Part shown: piece after piece, positions 1 through 7,468 of the stretch | Layout: every line of letters starts with the position of its first letter | Position numbering within the stretch: position 1 is the stretch's first letter | Source: Terriglobia bacterium | GTDB taxonomy: Bacteria > Acidobacteriota > Terriglobia > Bryobacterales > Bryobacteraceae | Length of the DNA stretch: 39,006 bases | Direction of reading: 5' to 3' | Assembly (NCBI GenBank): GCA_003175985.1 | Contig: PSRJ01000196.1 | Span: 1-39,006 of the forward strand | Notes under the pieces: model-generated | The model's database searches: none | Told to the model about the DNA's origin: nothing | Seen by the model: only the letters and a program-made list of their open reading frames with translations | Position numbers and translations under genes: made by a program

Positions 1-205
1 CGCCGAACATGCGCATGCCGTCGCGCGAGACGGCGTATTCGTCGCGGACGACTTCGATATGGCGGAAGTTGAGTGTCTCCAGGAGTGCCGCGACAATCTC
101 GTAATGCGAGAGCGGCTTGTGCGTGGATGTGGATGGCGGCGCCGGGATGCATTGCAGCTCGGTCCGTGTGATCTTGCCTGTTTGGGAAAGCAGTGTAGCG
201 GTCAT
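1..205 (-). CDS. DUF932-like protein, N-terminal part (runs off window)
   Basis: Only the first 68 residues are visible. After a short variable leader the protein contains an EIVAALLETLNF stretch followed by a VVRDEYAVSRDGMRMFG stretch. This resembles the early part of DUF932 (phage/plasmid-like TIGR03299 type) proteins, where a similar EYAVTRDGMKMFG-like segment occurs. The function of DUF932 is not established; the proteins are common on plasmids and integrative elements. The ATG at 205 is chosen because AAAGGAG lies 6 bases upstream and the ATG overlaps the TGA of the preceding 65-aa ORF (ATGA). It is the third gene of a coupled leftward operon. Confidence 0.7.
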   Translation of the reverse strand, partial: MTATLLSQTGKITRTELQCIPAPPSTSTHKPLSHYEIVAALLETLNFRHIEVVRDEYAVSRDGMRMFG

Positions 206-399
206 TCGCATCTCCTTTGTAGTTGGTTCTCGGCAGGTGATTTCCCTGCGTGAGAGCTGTATGAAGAATGACCCGCACCAGATTGGCAACCAAGAAGGGA
301 ATGACTGCCTTTGGCGGCAACGTTGTCCGGGCTTGGTTCAGCCGGAGCGCTCTCGTTTGAGGGAGGAGGAATGACCAGTTCAGAGGGACGGACCGTCAT
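202..399 (-). CDS. Small hypothetical protein (65 aa) coupled to DUF932 gene
   Basis: This 65-residue ORF starts at an ATG that overlaps the TGA of the upstream membrane-protein gene and ends in a TGA that overlaps the ATG of the DUF932 gene. An AAAGGAG lies about 12 bases before the start, a little far. The N-terminal half is rich in Pro, Ser and Ala (VIPPPSNESAPAEPSP); the C-terminal half is rich in Ser, His and Gly and ends QRRCE. I recognise no family, and composition alone is weak evidence. The case for a real gene is the double ATGA overlap, which would couple translation of all three ORFs. Confidence 0.45.
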   Translation of the reverse strand: MTVRPSELVIPPPSNESAPAEPSPDNVAAKGSHSLLGCQSGAGHSSYSSHAGKSPAENQLQRRCE

Positions 400-1250
400 G
401 AGGGAGTTAGTCTCCTTTGAGTCTTTGAAGGGCGTGAAAACAGGTAGACCCTGGCAGACTGCCCCGGGATATGAACTGCCGTGTCGACATACTCGCGAAT
501 GCGGCCTTCTCCCGGAAGCGGCAGCAGATCCCGAAGCAGTTCCGGAGAGCCGGCTCCGGTAAATTCGTAACCCCGCACCCACTCAGGGAAATCGCCAACA
601 AACGTGAGCCGCACGGTGGAATGCGGAACCTGATCCTGCTCGAACGACAAAGCGGCGGCGTAGTATTCCAGCCCGCTTTTCATGCACCCCGGCAGCGTGC
701 ATTTGAGCGCGACTTTAAAGGGATCGTGGGCATTCAGGGGTTCAAGGAGTGGCACGACTATTTTCTTCGAACTTCCGTCCGTGCCTTTCAGGATCGGGTA
801 TATAGGGTGCCTCTTTTCGGGGTCGCGCATCAGGTCGTACCCCCAGCAGTCCAGTCCATTGAAAGGGATGTTGTTGTCGGTGTCGACGCTGAACTCGATG
901 CCGGTCTCGCGAGGTGCGCGGCAATATCCAGAGTACGTTGCAGTGATTTTCAGGGTTTCCCCCTGAATGACGGCATCACGCGACACTTCCTGGACGACGA
1001 GGCTTCGGTTGATGCGCCGGCTCAGATTCGCCAGGTTCAGCGAATCGATGCCGCGGCCTTCGATCTTGAGGCTGGCGGAATCGAGGGTGCGCCGCTCCCG
1101 CCGGCCGTAATGCCACGCCAGAATCGACGCGCCAAGAAAGATCGCGCTGATCGTGACAAGCCAAGGCTCAGACTGAATAACACCAATGGCTGTGGACAGG
1201 GAAGAGATAATCCCGACCCACGTCGCAATAGATTTCTGAAGGGAAGACAT
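396..1250 (-). CDS. Membrane-anchored hypothetical protein
   Basis: This 284-aa protein begins with two probable transmembrane segments (about residues 8-25 and 30-47, WLVTISAIFLGASILAW) followed by basic residues (YGRRERR). The remaining 230 residues are soluble and look beta-rich: ETLKITATYSGYC, IEFSVDTDNN, TVRLTFVGDF. This is compatible with an Ig-like or other all-beta domain displayed from the membrane. No family is recognised. It heads the leftward ATGA-coupled operon with the 65-aa ORF and the DUF932 gene. The ATG at 1250 is the first of the frame; the sequence before it (CCCCTCC) is not a ribosome binding site, so the exact start is uncertain. Confidence 0.65.
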   Translation of the reverse strand: MSSLQKSIATWVGIISSLSTAIGVIQSEPWLVTISAIFLGASILAWHYGRRERRTLDSASLKIEGRGIDSLNLANLSRRINRSLVVQEVSRDAVIQGETLKITATYSGYCRAPRETGIEFSVDTDNNIPFNGLDCWGYDLMRDPEKRHPIYPILKGTDGSSKKIVVPLLEPLNAHDPFKVALKCTLPGCMKSGLEYYAAALSFEQDQVPHSTVRLTFVGDFPEWVRGYEFTGAGSPELLRDLLPLPGEGRIREYVDTAVHIPGQSARVYLFSRPSKTQRRLTPS

Positions 1251-1377
1251 GGAGGGGTCCGGCGAGCCTGGGTCCCAAGAGCGTCGGGACCCAGTTCACC
1301 AGACTTTTTGGATGGGGAATTGGTTCATGTAAACGGTAACGTTTTGGCTGGCAGTCGGACAAGACTGCGGGGCTTGC

Positions 1378-1440
1378 CTAATCGAGGGCGAGTCCGCCGC
1401 CGCCGTCACCGCCGCCCCTTACGATCGTTTGAGGTCTCAT
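1378..1440 (-). CDS. Possible 20-aa Gly-rich leader peptide
   Basis: A very short ORF with an unusually good ribosome binding site: AGAAAGGAGG lies 8 bases before the ATG at 1440. It encodes 20 residues with two glycine runs (GGG-D-GGGG) and ends in TAG. It lies upstream of, and on the same strand as, the operon starting at 1250. It could be a leader peptide or a short secreted or modified peptide, or the binding site could be fortuitous. No homology can be claimed at this length. Confidence 0.3.
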   Translation of the reverse strand: MRPQTIVRGGGDGGGGLALD

Positions 1441-1704
1441 CGATTCGTCCTCCTTTCTGTCTGCTATCACGCGATATATCGGCCAGCTTGAACGCGACCT
1501 TAAGAGCCTGGCTTCCGGCGACGAGCCGACGCGACCTATACCGAGGCATTCCTTTCATTTCCAGCAACTTTCCCCGTCTCGCACAAATCGCCTCCCGGAC
1601 CAATCCTGAACCCGGTCCTTCGCGAATCGAACTCCCGCCATTCAGCAGCATCTAGGGAGCCCCGCGCTCGCAAACTCCAAATTTCCTGAAACTGAGGTGA
1701 TCGT

Positions 1705-2460
1705 GTGCCTGAACGTAAACTACCACGCAAATTCCGAATTTCTCATTCCGAACTGTCCTCGAACGCGATCGCGGAGCAGCACGTGAGTGTTGTGATGCAG
1801 ATTGCCCGGCATTACCGCCGCACCGTCACGGCCGGCGTTGATTTGGATGACCTGGTTGGCGCCGGAAACCTGGGCTTACTCCAGGCCGCTCGGAAATTCG
1901 ATCCCGCAAGAGGCATCCCGTTCCCCGCTTACGCTCGCCATCGCATCAGGGGTGCCATTGCCGATTACCTGAGAGGGCTTGACCGGCTGCCCCGGCAGGT
2001 TCGAGCTCAACACAACACAGCCGAACGCGCCGTATCTGCCTTGGCCACAAAACTCGGTCGAACCCCCTCCGACGAGGAAATTGGTCGGCATCTTGACCTA
2101 TCCGGAAAGCCTTGGCGGAGACTCTCACGAACGCTGCACCAATCCGGCGCCGCCTTACCGCACTCGCTCGGTAAGCGTTCGACAATCTCAGTGGAGAATT
2201 TAGAGGGGAACGGCTGTGATCCGGAGCAGTTAGCTGCTGACGCGCAACTCGCCGCAATCCTCGATGCCGCACTTCGGGCCCTCACGCCGCGGTACGAGAG
2301 AGTGGTCCGCCTATATCATTTGAAAGGCTGGACCATGAAGCAAATTGGGCTCGAAATGGGCGTCAACGAGAGTCGCATCAGCCAGATCCACTCATGCGCA
2401 ATGGAAAAGCTGCGCATCGAGCTTTCGGCTTCAGGTTGTTACGACCGGTTCTTGAAGTAA
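1705..2460 (+). CDS. RNA polymerase sigma-70 family factor (FliA/WhiG-like)
   Basis: This 251-aa protein has the layout of a group 3 sigma factor. Region 2 begins near residue 20, with DLDDLVGAGNLGLLQAARKFDPARG (about residues 46-70) being the region 2.1-2.2 core that binds the beta' clamp. FPAYARHRIRGAIADYLRGLDRLPR follows as region 2.3-2.4, leading into region 3. Region 4 is at the C-terminus, with LYHLKGWTMKQIGLEMGVNESRISQIHS as the -35 recognising helix-turn-helix. It uses a GTG start with GAGGTGA just upstream. A strong terminator follows the stop codon, so the gene is probably monocistronic. It could direct transcription of element or host genes; no target promoter was identified. Confidence 0.92.
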   Translation: MPERKLPRKFRISHSELSSNAIAEQHVSVVMQIARHYRRTVTAGVDLDDLVGAGNLGLLQAARKFDPARGIPFPAYARHRIRGAIADYLRGLDRLPRQVRAQHNTAERAVSALATKLGRTPSDEEIGRHLDLSGKPWRRLSRTLHQSGAALPHSLGKRSTISVENLEGNGCDPEQLAADAQLAAILDAALRALTPRYERVVRLYHLKGWTMKQIGLEMGVNESRISQIHSCAMEKLRIELSASGCYDRFLK

Positions 2461-2468
2461 CGCTCCTG

Positions 2469-2494
2469 CCACACCTCGAAAGGTGTGGCTTTTT
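2469..2494 (+). terminator. Rho-independent terminator after the sigma factor gene
   Basis: A perfect 8-bp stem (CCACACCT / AGGTGTGG) with a CGAA tetraloop is followed by CTTTTT. It lies 8 bases after the sigma factor stop codon. Confidence 0.9.
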
Positions 2495-2675
2495 GATTCG
2501 TCTATGTATCCTGGCCACGTTCTTAGCCCGTGCATACTACTGTGGAGCAGGCTCGATTTATAGGATGCGTCTTCGTGCGCGCCGGAGAGTCACCACGCCA
2601 CGCAGGGCCTGGACACAGGGGCAGTCCCGCGTCGGTCATCTATTTTGGCGTCAGCGGCAGTGGAGGCGAGCTACT

Positions 2676-3086
2676 TCAATGCGCAGGGCTGCTACCTTCT
2701 CCATTCCCACGTGATCCATCTCTGCCTTCCGACTTTCCACCAGAACTTCCTGAGGGTCCAGACTTGCCGCCATCACGACCGCCGTTCTTCGGGCCCTCCT
2801 GGGAGTTCATTTCCCGCAACACGCGATCCAATTGCCTTGGATCATGTGGTCCGCCGACAATACTGTCTCCCCGGGGTTCCGACACGTCGTGATCGGGACG
2901 GGGCCTCGCCGAAGGTGATGGTGACGGGGATGGGGCAGGCGGCGGTGCCGAGCGCGGTTTGCTCATTTCGTGCGCCGCTCGTGCCTCCGCTCCGCATCCG
3001 CCACAACTCTCCGCCCGCAACATTTGTACGGAACCCATAGCAATCCCAGTCAACAGGAACAGAAGAACGTGAACTGCTTTTCGCAC
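2676..3086 (-). CDS. Secreted Pro/Ser/Gly-rich small protein
   Basis: This 136-aa protein has a clear signal peptide: MRKAVHVLLFLLTGIAMGS followed by a possible cleavage site at LRA-ES. The mature part starts with a short CGGC motif, continues with a Pro-Ser-Ala repeat-like stretch (PPPAPSPSPSPSARPRP) and ends in a Gly/Ser/Lys-rich low-complexity tail. One more ordered segment, VGGPHDPRQLDRVLREMNSQ, may form a helix. It is probably exported to the periplasm or beyond; function unknown. The GTG start at 3086 has GGAG about 10 bases upstream. No partner gene is adjacent on this strand. Confidence 0.5.
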   Translation of the reverse strand: MRKAVHVLLFLLTGIAMGSVQMLRAESCGGCGAEARAAHEMSKPRSAPPPAPSPSPSPSARPRPDHDVSEPRGDSIVGGPHDPRQLDRVLREMNSQEGPKNGGRDGGKSGPSGSSGGKSEGRDGSRGNGEGSSPAH

Positions 3087-3109
3087 AAGAACGGTGCTCC
3101 TTCTTCACC

Positions 3110-3490
3110 TACCAATCAGACGCAATTTTGAGTGTGAGCGTTTCAAGATTACGTCATGCAGGTGTAACGTGTGTCTTATAGTCACCGCAAACGCGCAAAT
3201 CGTAGCCGCGTCCTAATCGACCTTCGACGAGAATACCGCGAAGGGAGGAGGCGAGCCTTCAAAACAAGGCTCCAATAACGCTGCGGTTTGTGGGACAAGC
3301 CATGAGTAGGCTGTCCTACAAAGAAGAGTCCGTATTCCTCAGCGCTGCTGGCTTCGCGGGTTCCAGTTGGATCGTCTAGGTATCCGGGCGTCCTCAAGAC
3401 TGTTGCCGCCAACGGCAGAATTTCACGACTCCAAAGGATACGCGATTTTTATACGGTTCAAGGATGGCCCCGAGGTCAGTATCTACTGAG
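3110..3490. other. Intergenic region without a convincing gene
   Basis: About 380 bases between the secreted protein gene and the recombinase operon. Short ORFs occur on both strands (for example 25 codons from the ATG at 3301), but none has a ribosome binding site or recognisable composition. It probably contains the promoter of the serine recombinase, but I cannot point to clear -35/-10 boxes. Confidence 0.4.
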
Positions 3491-3502
3491 ATGGGAGTCG
3501 TC

Positions 3503-3607
3503 GTGAGAGTATGGAACGGAGACGATAGCGTAGCCTACGACGCTGTATTCGAACTTCTGGACTATCTATTGGCAGAACGGAATTCCGATGATAGTATTGC
3601 GACGTAA
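3503..3607 (+). CDS. Possible small acidic protein upstream of the serine recombinase
   Basis: A 34-aa ORF (GTG start, GGGAG 5 bases upstream; an in-frame ATG at 3491 is the alternative). It ends 15 bases before the recombinase start. It is acidic and helical in appearance: VAYDAVFELLDYLLAER then NSDDSIAT. Position and spacing suggest co-transcription with the recombinase. It might be a regulator or directionality partner, but that is only inference from position. Confidence 0.35.
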   Translation: MRVWNGDDSVAYDAVFELLDYLLAERNSDDSIAT

Positions 3608-3622
3608 CTATCTCCAATCTCC

Positions 3623-5326
3623 ATGACGAGGCAGGGCCCCACCCGCGCAGCTATTTACATTCGTGTATCGTCAGATGACCAAACGAAGGGCTACGGTCCA
3701 CAGTATCAGCGCGAGGAGACATTGGCTGCGGCAGTAGATCGCGACGGATGCGTCGTGAAGCCACAGCACATACTGGATGACAGCAAGTCCGGGTCAACCG
3801 ATGACCGGCCGGGTTGGCAGAAGCTGCTCGCCTATGCCAGACAAGGGGAAATTGATGCGGTCTACTTCTGGAAGCTCGATCGGATGATGCGTGATGAGTA
3901 TTATTTCTACGTCAACGAGAAGGAACTGACGGACCTCGGCGTGGAGTTGCGGTTTGCGACCCAAGATCTAAAGGACCCCTTCAATCGCGCCATTCAGGTC
4001 GCGGTGGCGGCCGAGGAACGGCGGAAGATCAGGGAACGAACCTACGCCGGACGCACCCGTGCAATGCGGGATGGCAAGTGGTTAGGGGTCCCGCCATACG
4101 GCTACGAAAAGGGCCCTGACCTGAGACTCCGAATACGCGAATCCGAGGCGCGCTGGGTGCGCCGGTTTTTCCTCTGGCTGGTGAAGGAGAAATTATCCAT
4201 GCACAAGATGGCAGTACGAGCCTGCGAACAGCGCATCCCCACAAGATTCGATTCTCGGGGAACAGCTAAACCCCGCCATGGGCAGTATTACTGGTGCCAA
4301 GGAACGATCAAGCGGATACTCGCGAACGACGTGTATACGGGGACTGCGTGGTTCCGTAAATATCGACGCCTTGGCAGCAGCAAGTTGTCCTCCCCAGACT
4401 TGCGGCCCGAGAACGAATGGATTCGCATTTCTACGCCATCGATCATCTCGTCGGAGGTTTTCGAAACTGCCCGCACGCAACTGCTGAAAAACAGCATGGA
4501 ATCCGCACGGCGGACGAAGCACGAATTTCTATTCGCGAAACGAATCCAATGCGGGGTATGCGGTAAAGGCCTCGTGGCCAATGCGCAGCAACATGGTCGG
4601 CACAAATACTACCACGGGAGCTACTGGACCGACCACCATTGCATGGCATGTAAAACAATCCCCGAAGCCAGGCTTGATGCCGCTGTGTGGCCGGCTTTCT
4701 TGCAGTTCCTGCAGCGACCGGACGCCTTGCCAGGCGTGACGGCCAAGTACCGCGACCGCCGTCTATCTAAATCGTCCTGGGGTACTGATCAGAGAACTGT
4801 CGAGCGCGCCGAGAGGGATCTACGCGTAGCCGAGCAGCGTCTATTGGATTGTGAGGTCGAAGGGTTTTACGCCGAGTCCGTACTTGCCGTTAAGCGGCGG
4901 GAGTTGACGATCAGGCGGCGTGATCTTGAGCAGCAGAAGCAGAACCTCATGCTCAAGACGCGCGCGGAGCAACAGCGCCGGGACGCCGCCGGATCAGCTC
5001 AGGCGATCTATAAGATTGCGCGAGATAGACTCGTTCGTGCCGATTACGCGACGAAGCGACGTGTGTATCAGCTTCTCGTAGATCGGATAGTGCTTACGGG
5101 AACACTGGCGGAGGTCATATTGAAGCTGCCGCGTGGAGATCGGATACCGGACGCTGCTGAAGCGATTGCCGCGGGAATTCCGCGTGCAGATAGCGGTGTC
5201 TCTTTGCGTCGCACTTCACACGTGAAGTGCGACGCAATAACAGAAGCTCCGGACGAAATCACTGCGACATTCACCGTTTCGCTAGGCGGAATTCGCGATG
5301 TCGCTGGGAGAGGCAAAGGGCGGTAG
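3623..5326 (+). CDS. Large serine recombinase
   Basis: This 567-aa protein has the full architecture of large serine integrases. The resolvase catalytic domain occupies residues about 9-150, with YIRVSSDDQ placing the nucleophile at Ser16 and FWKLDRMMRD (R87, R90) as the second active-site motif. The recombinase DNA-binding domain spans about 155-300. A zinc ribbon follows with C310, C313, C340 and C343, and then a coiled coil (about 385-465) rich in Arg, Glu and Gln. Such enzymes integrate and excise phages and mobile elements through 40-50 bp att sites. There is no strong ribosome binding site before the ATG. The 3' coding region contains a 34-bp palindrome (5204-5237). The protein appears intact, so the enzyme may be active. 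Confidence 0.92.
   Translation: MTRQGPTRAAIYIRVSSDDQTKGYGPQYQREETLAAAVDRDGCVVKPQHILDDSKSGSTDDRPGWQKLLAYARQGEIDAVYFWKLDRMMRDEYYFYVNEKELTDLGVELRFATQDLKDPFNRAIQVAVAAEERRKIRERTYAGRTRAMRDGKWLGVPPYGYEKGPDLRLRIRESEARWVRRFFLWLVKEKLSMHKMAVRACEQRIPTRFDSRGTAKPRHGQYYWCQGTIKRILANDVYTGTAWFRKYRRLGSSKLSSPDLRPENEWIRISTPSIISSEVFETARTQLLKNSMESARRTKHEFLFAKRIQCGVCGKGLVANAQQHGRHKYYHGSYWTDHHCMACKTIPEARLDAAVWPAFLQFLQRPDALPGVTAKYRDRRLSKSSWGTDQRTVERAERDLRVAEQRLLDCEVEGFYAESVLAVKRRELTIRRRDLEQQKQNLMLKTRAEQQRRDAAGSAQAIYKIARDRLVRADYATKRRVYQLLVDRIVLTGTLAEVILKLPRGDRIPDAAEAIAAGIPRADSGVSLRRTSHVKCDAITEAPDEITATFTVSLGGIRDVAGRGKGR
5204..5237. repeat. 34-bp palindrome within the recombinase gene
   Basis: Two perfect 16-bp arms (5204-5219 and 5222-5237) are separated by two bases. 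The left arm begins TTGCGTCGCACTTCAC. It lies in frame within the 3' coding region, near codons 528-538 of the serine recombinase, in a part that encodes a variable tail. It could be a protein-binding site, a recombination site or a strong RNA hairpin. Confidence 0.85.
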
Positions 5327-5540
5327 TGCGCCAATCGCCGCGGTCGGCACAGCCCTCCCTTCGCAGACCAGGAGCCCAGAGCGAAAGTCCTCCGTCTCGC
5401 GGGCGCTGGACGAGCGCGGCGTGATTAACGCTAGTCATCAATCCCTGGCGCTTAGGTTCTCCGGTTCTCCAGAGTACGGCCCCTATTGTACGAGTGGCGT
5501 GATTCGGCCTGCTCACGATCGCGGTGTGTTCCTTGTTAGA

Positions 5541-6557
5541 ATGCGCACGATGGAGAAGCGCTACCAAGTATTCGTCAGCTCGACATTCCTGGATCTGATC
5601 GATGAGCGGCGCGCGGTAATGCAGGCGCTCCTGGAGCTGGATTGTATTCCGGCAGGCATGGAGCTCTTCCCGGCTTCGGATGAAGATTCCTGGACGTTGA
5701 TTCAGCGCGTCATTGACGACTGCGATTATTATCTCGTCATCCTGGCAGGCCGCTACGGGAGCTTGGATGCTACCGGTGTGGGATATACGGAGAAAGAGTA
5801 TGACTATGCCGTCGAGAGTGGCAAACCTGTGCTTGGCTTCGTGCACAGCAATCCTGGCTTGATTCCGGCCAAACATACGGACGTTGATCCCCAACTGCGA
5901 GAAAAACTTGCAGGCTTTCGCAAGAAGGTGCAATTGAAGCAGTGCAAATCCTGGCTCACGCCAGGAGACCTCGGCACGGCGGTCACCACCAGCTACGCCA
6001 GGCTGATCAAAACCCACCCCGCTGAAGGTTGGGTGAAAGGTCGATACGCCAAGACGACCGAAGATGCCGAAAAAATGACAAGACTTCTCGAACAAGTCCG
6101 GATCTTAGAGCAGGAGCTCTCCGCGTTGCGCACCGCAGGTGTACGGGACACCTCCATGTTGGCGCAAGGCGGCGATCCAGTAACGCTGAAGTACCGGGTC
6201 GAAGCAGCATCCCAAGGAGAATTGCGCGAAATAACCGTGGCGTGGAATGCCGCGTTTCAAGTCTTCGGGCTAGCTTGCATCGAGCTCGCCAGCGGACTCG
6301 ATCTGTATCGGCGGCTATCGGCATGGATCGCGGATCACTTCGAGCGCGGTAAAACAAGCGTCAGCATCACCGAGCGAAGTATGGACAAGCTAAAGCTGCA
6401 ACTTTATTGCCTGGGACTCATTGAAAAGCGCATCATCGAAGTGGCCGCGGGCGACAAGGCGCAGCCAGTATCCGTGTGGGCCCTCACCGACAATGGACGC
6501 ATCGCACTAGCCGACCTCGTTGCCGCCAAGAAAGGCATGCGTGTGACACCTCAGTGA
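5541..6557 (+). CDS. DUF4062 domain protein
   Basis: This 338-aa protein starts with a DUF4062 domain: RYQVFVSSTFLDLIDERR, then LVILAGRYGSLDATG and YTEKEYDYAVESGKPVLGF. DUF4062 is a Rossmann-like domain related to TIR/SLOG-type folds and often sits at the N-terminus of NTPases thought to act in defence or signalling. Residues about 170-200 (MTRLLEQVRILEQELSALR) look like a coiled coil. The C-terminal 130 residues resemble a winged helix (SITERSMDKLKLQLYCLGLI, ALTDNGRIALADL). The frame is open upstream, but conservation begins at this ATG; an in-frame ATG at 5550 is the alternative. A larger DUF4062 protein lies at 20073. No NTPase is fused here. Confidence 0.8.
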   Translation: MRTMEKRYQVFVSSTFLDLIDERRAVMQALLELDCIPAGMELFPASDEDSWTLIQRVIDDCDYYLVILAGRYGSLDATGVGYTEKEYDYAVESGKPVLGFVHSNPGLIPAKHTDVDPQLREKLAGFRKKVQLKQCKSWLTPGDLGTAVTTSYARLIKTHPAEGWVKGRYAKTTEDAEKMTRLLEQVRILEQELSALRTAGVRDTSMLAQGGDPVTLKYRVEAASQGELREITVAWNAAFQVFGLACIELASGLDLYRRLSAWIADHFERGKTSVSITERSMDKLKLQLYCLGLIEKRIIEVAAGDKAQPVSVWALTDNGRIALADLVAAKKGMRVTPQ

Positions 6558-6602
6558 TGACGCCTGAAGATTAAGGGCTGCGGCGCGAGATTCGGATTGA
6601 GT

Positions 6603-7085
6603 ATGAGCGATTTTTTCCTCAAGATTGATGGGATCGCCGGCGGAAGCCGCGACGCGGAGCACAACGACGAGATTGAGATTGAAAGTTGGGGCTTTGTTGC
6701 GGAACAAACAGGCGCTGGCGATTACGGCTCGGGGGCGGGTGTCGGCCGCCTGCGGATTGAGGATTTACGATTCAGCATGCCGGTGAATAAAGCGACCCCC
6801 GCTCTTTTTCGTGCATGTTCAACTGGCCGGCACCTGTCCAAGGTCGTCCTGACCTGCCGCCAGAGAACTGGTGCTGGACAACATGATCACTTGCAATGGA
6901 CGTTCGAGGACGTGATCGTCTCCCGGTACGAAACCGGTGGCACGAGCAACGGAGAAATGGTCACGGATCGGGTTTCGCTCAACTTTTCGCGCGCGATTGT
7001 GAAATTCGTCGACGTCAAACCTGACGGCACATTAGGTGGGGAAGTGGAAGCCGGGTGGGATCTCAGAACCAATCGAAGCTTATGA
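6603..7085 (+). CDS. Hcp-like tube protein (type VI secretion / contractile system family)
   Basis: This 160-aa protein matches the Hcp family in length and pattern. It opens with DFFLKIDGIAGGSRDAEHND, followed by EIEIESWGF, then LRIEDLRFSMPVNKATPALFRAC, with a C-terminal VSLNFSRAIVKF strand and a short tail. Hcp forms hexameric rings that stack into the tube of type VI secretion systems and can also be a carrier of effectors. No other type VI gene (sheath, baseplate, ClpV, VgrG) is visible in the window, so this is an orphan copy. A TTG six bases upstream is an alternative start. It follows the DUF4062 gene by 45 bases and may share a transcript with it. Confidence 0.85.
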   Translation: MSDFFLKIDGIAGGSRDAEHNDEIEIESWGFVAEQTGAGDYGSGAGVGRLRIEDLRFSMPVNKATPALFRACSTGRHLSKVVLTCRQRTGAGQHDHLQWTFEDVIVSRYETGGTSNGEMVTDRVSLNFSRAIVKFVDVKPDGTLGGEVEAGWDLRTNRSL

Positions 7086-7468
7086 CCTGTCTACCGAAGG
7101 CATTGACGCAGTTTGTCGTTTTGTCGATGACGACAAGGATGTGAATGCCGGCCCTGGGCGTATTGTCGGTTCCGGACAAAATCCGGGGAAGGACTGCTTC
7201 CGGAGGCTCCCTACGAGTCGCGCGTTATCCGCCCGCGGCACCTCAAATTGCAACTGCGAAGACCTCGGTAAACGCTGGCCGACAAGATCGGCGACGTACG
7301 AGGCCGTCCGACGCACCCGTGGAGGATCAGAAATCCTTACCGCTTCAAAGCACTCAGCCAAGGAGGAACAGCAGTCGACGCGGTCGCGGCGGTAGATCCT
7401 GTCGCCTATGATGACGGACCCAGCGTCATCAACGAAGAACACGGGAATTCTCGTACGGGAAAAGTCGA
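7086..7468. other. Region without a confident gene
   Basis: About 380 bases. A 120-codon reading frame on the minus strand (7080-7442) and one on the plus strand (7036-7395) overlap here. Neither has a ribosome binding site or a recognisable motif, and both extend into the end of the Hcp gene. It may contain decayed coding sequence. Confidence 0.35.

Noticed and set aside
471-1655. 394-codon plus-strand frame
   Set aside because: It is antisense to the membrane-protein gene at 396-1250, has no ribosome binding site and Arg/Pro-rich composition typical of GC-rich shadow frames. The minus-strand frame has membrane segments and ATGA coupling.
5271-6095. 274-codon minus-strand frame
   Set aside because: Antisense to the DUF4062 gene, whose domain motifs are clear on the plus strand.
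7080-7442. 120-codon minus-strand frame after the Hcp gene
   Set aside because: No ribosome binding site or family and it runs antisense into the Hcp gene end. It may be a remnant, but I cannot support a gene.
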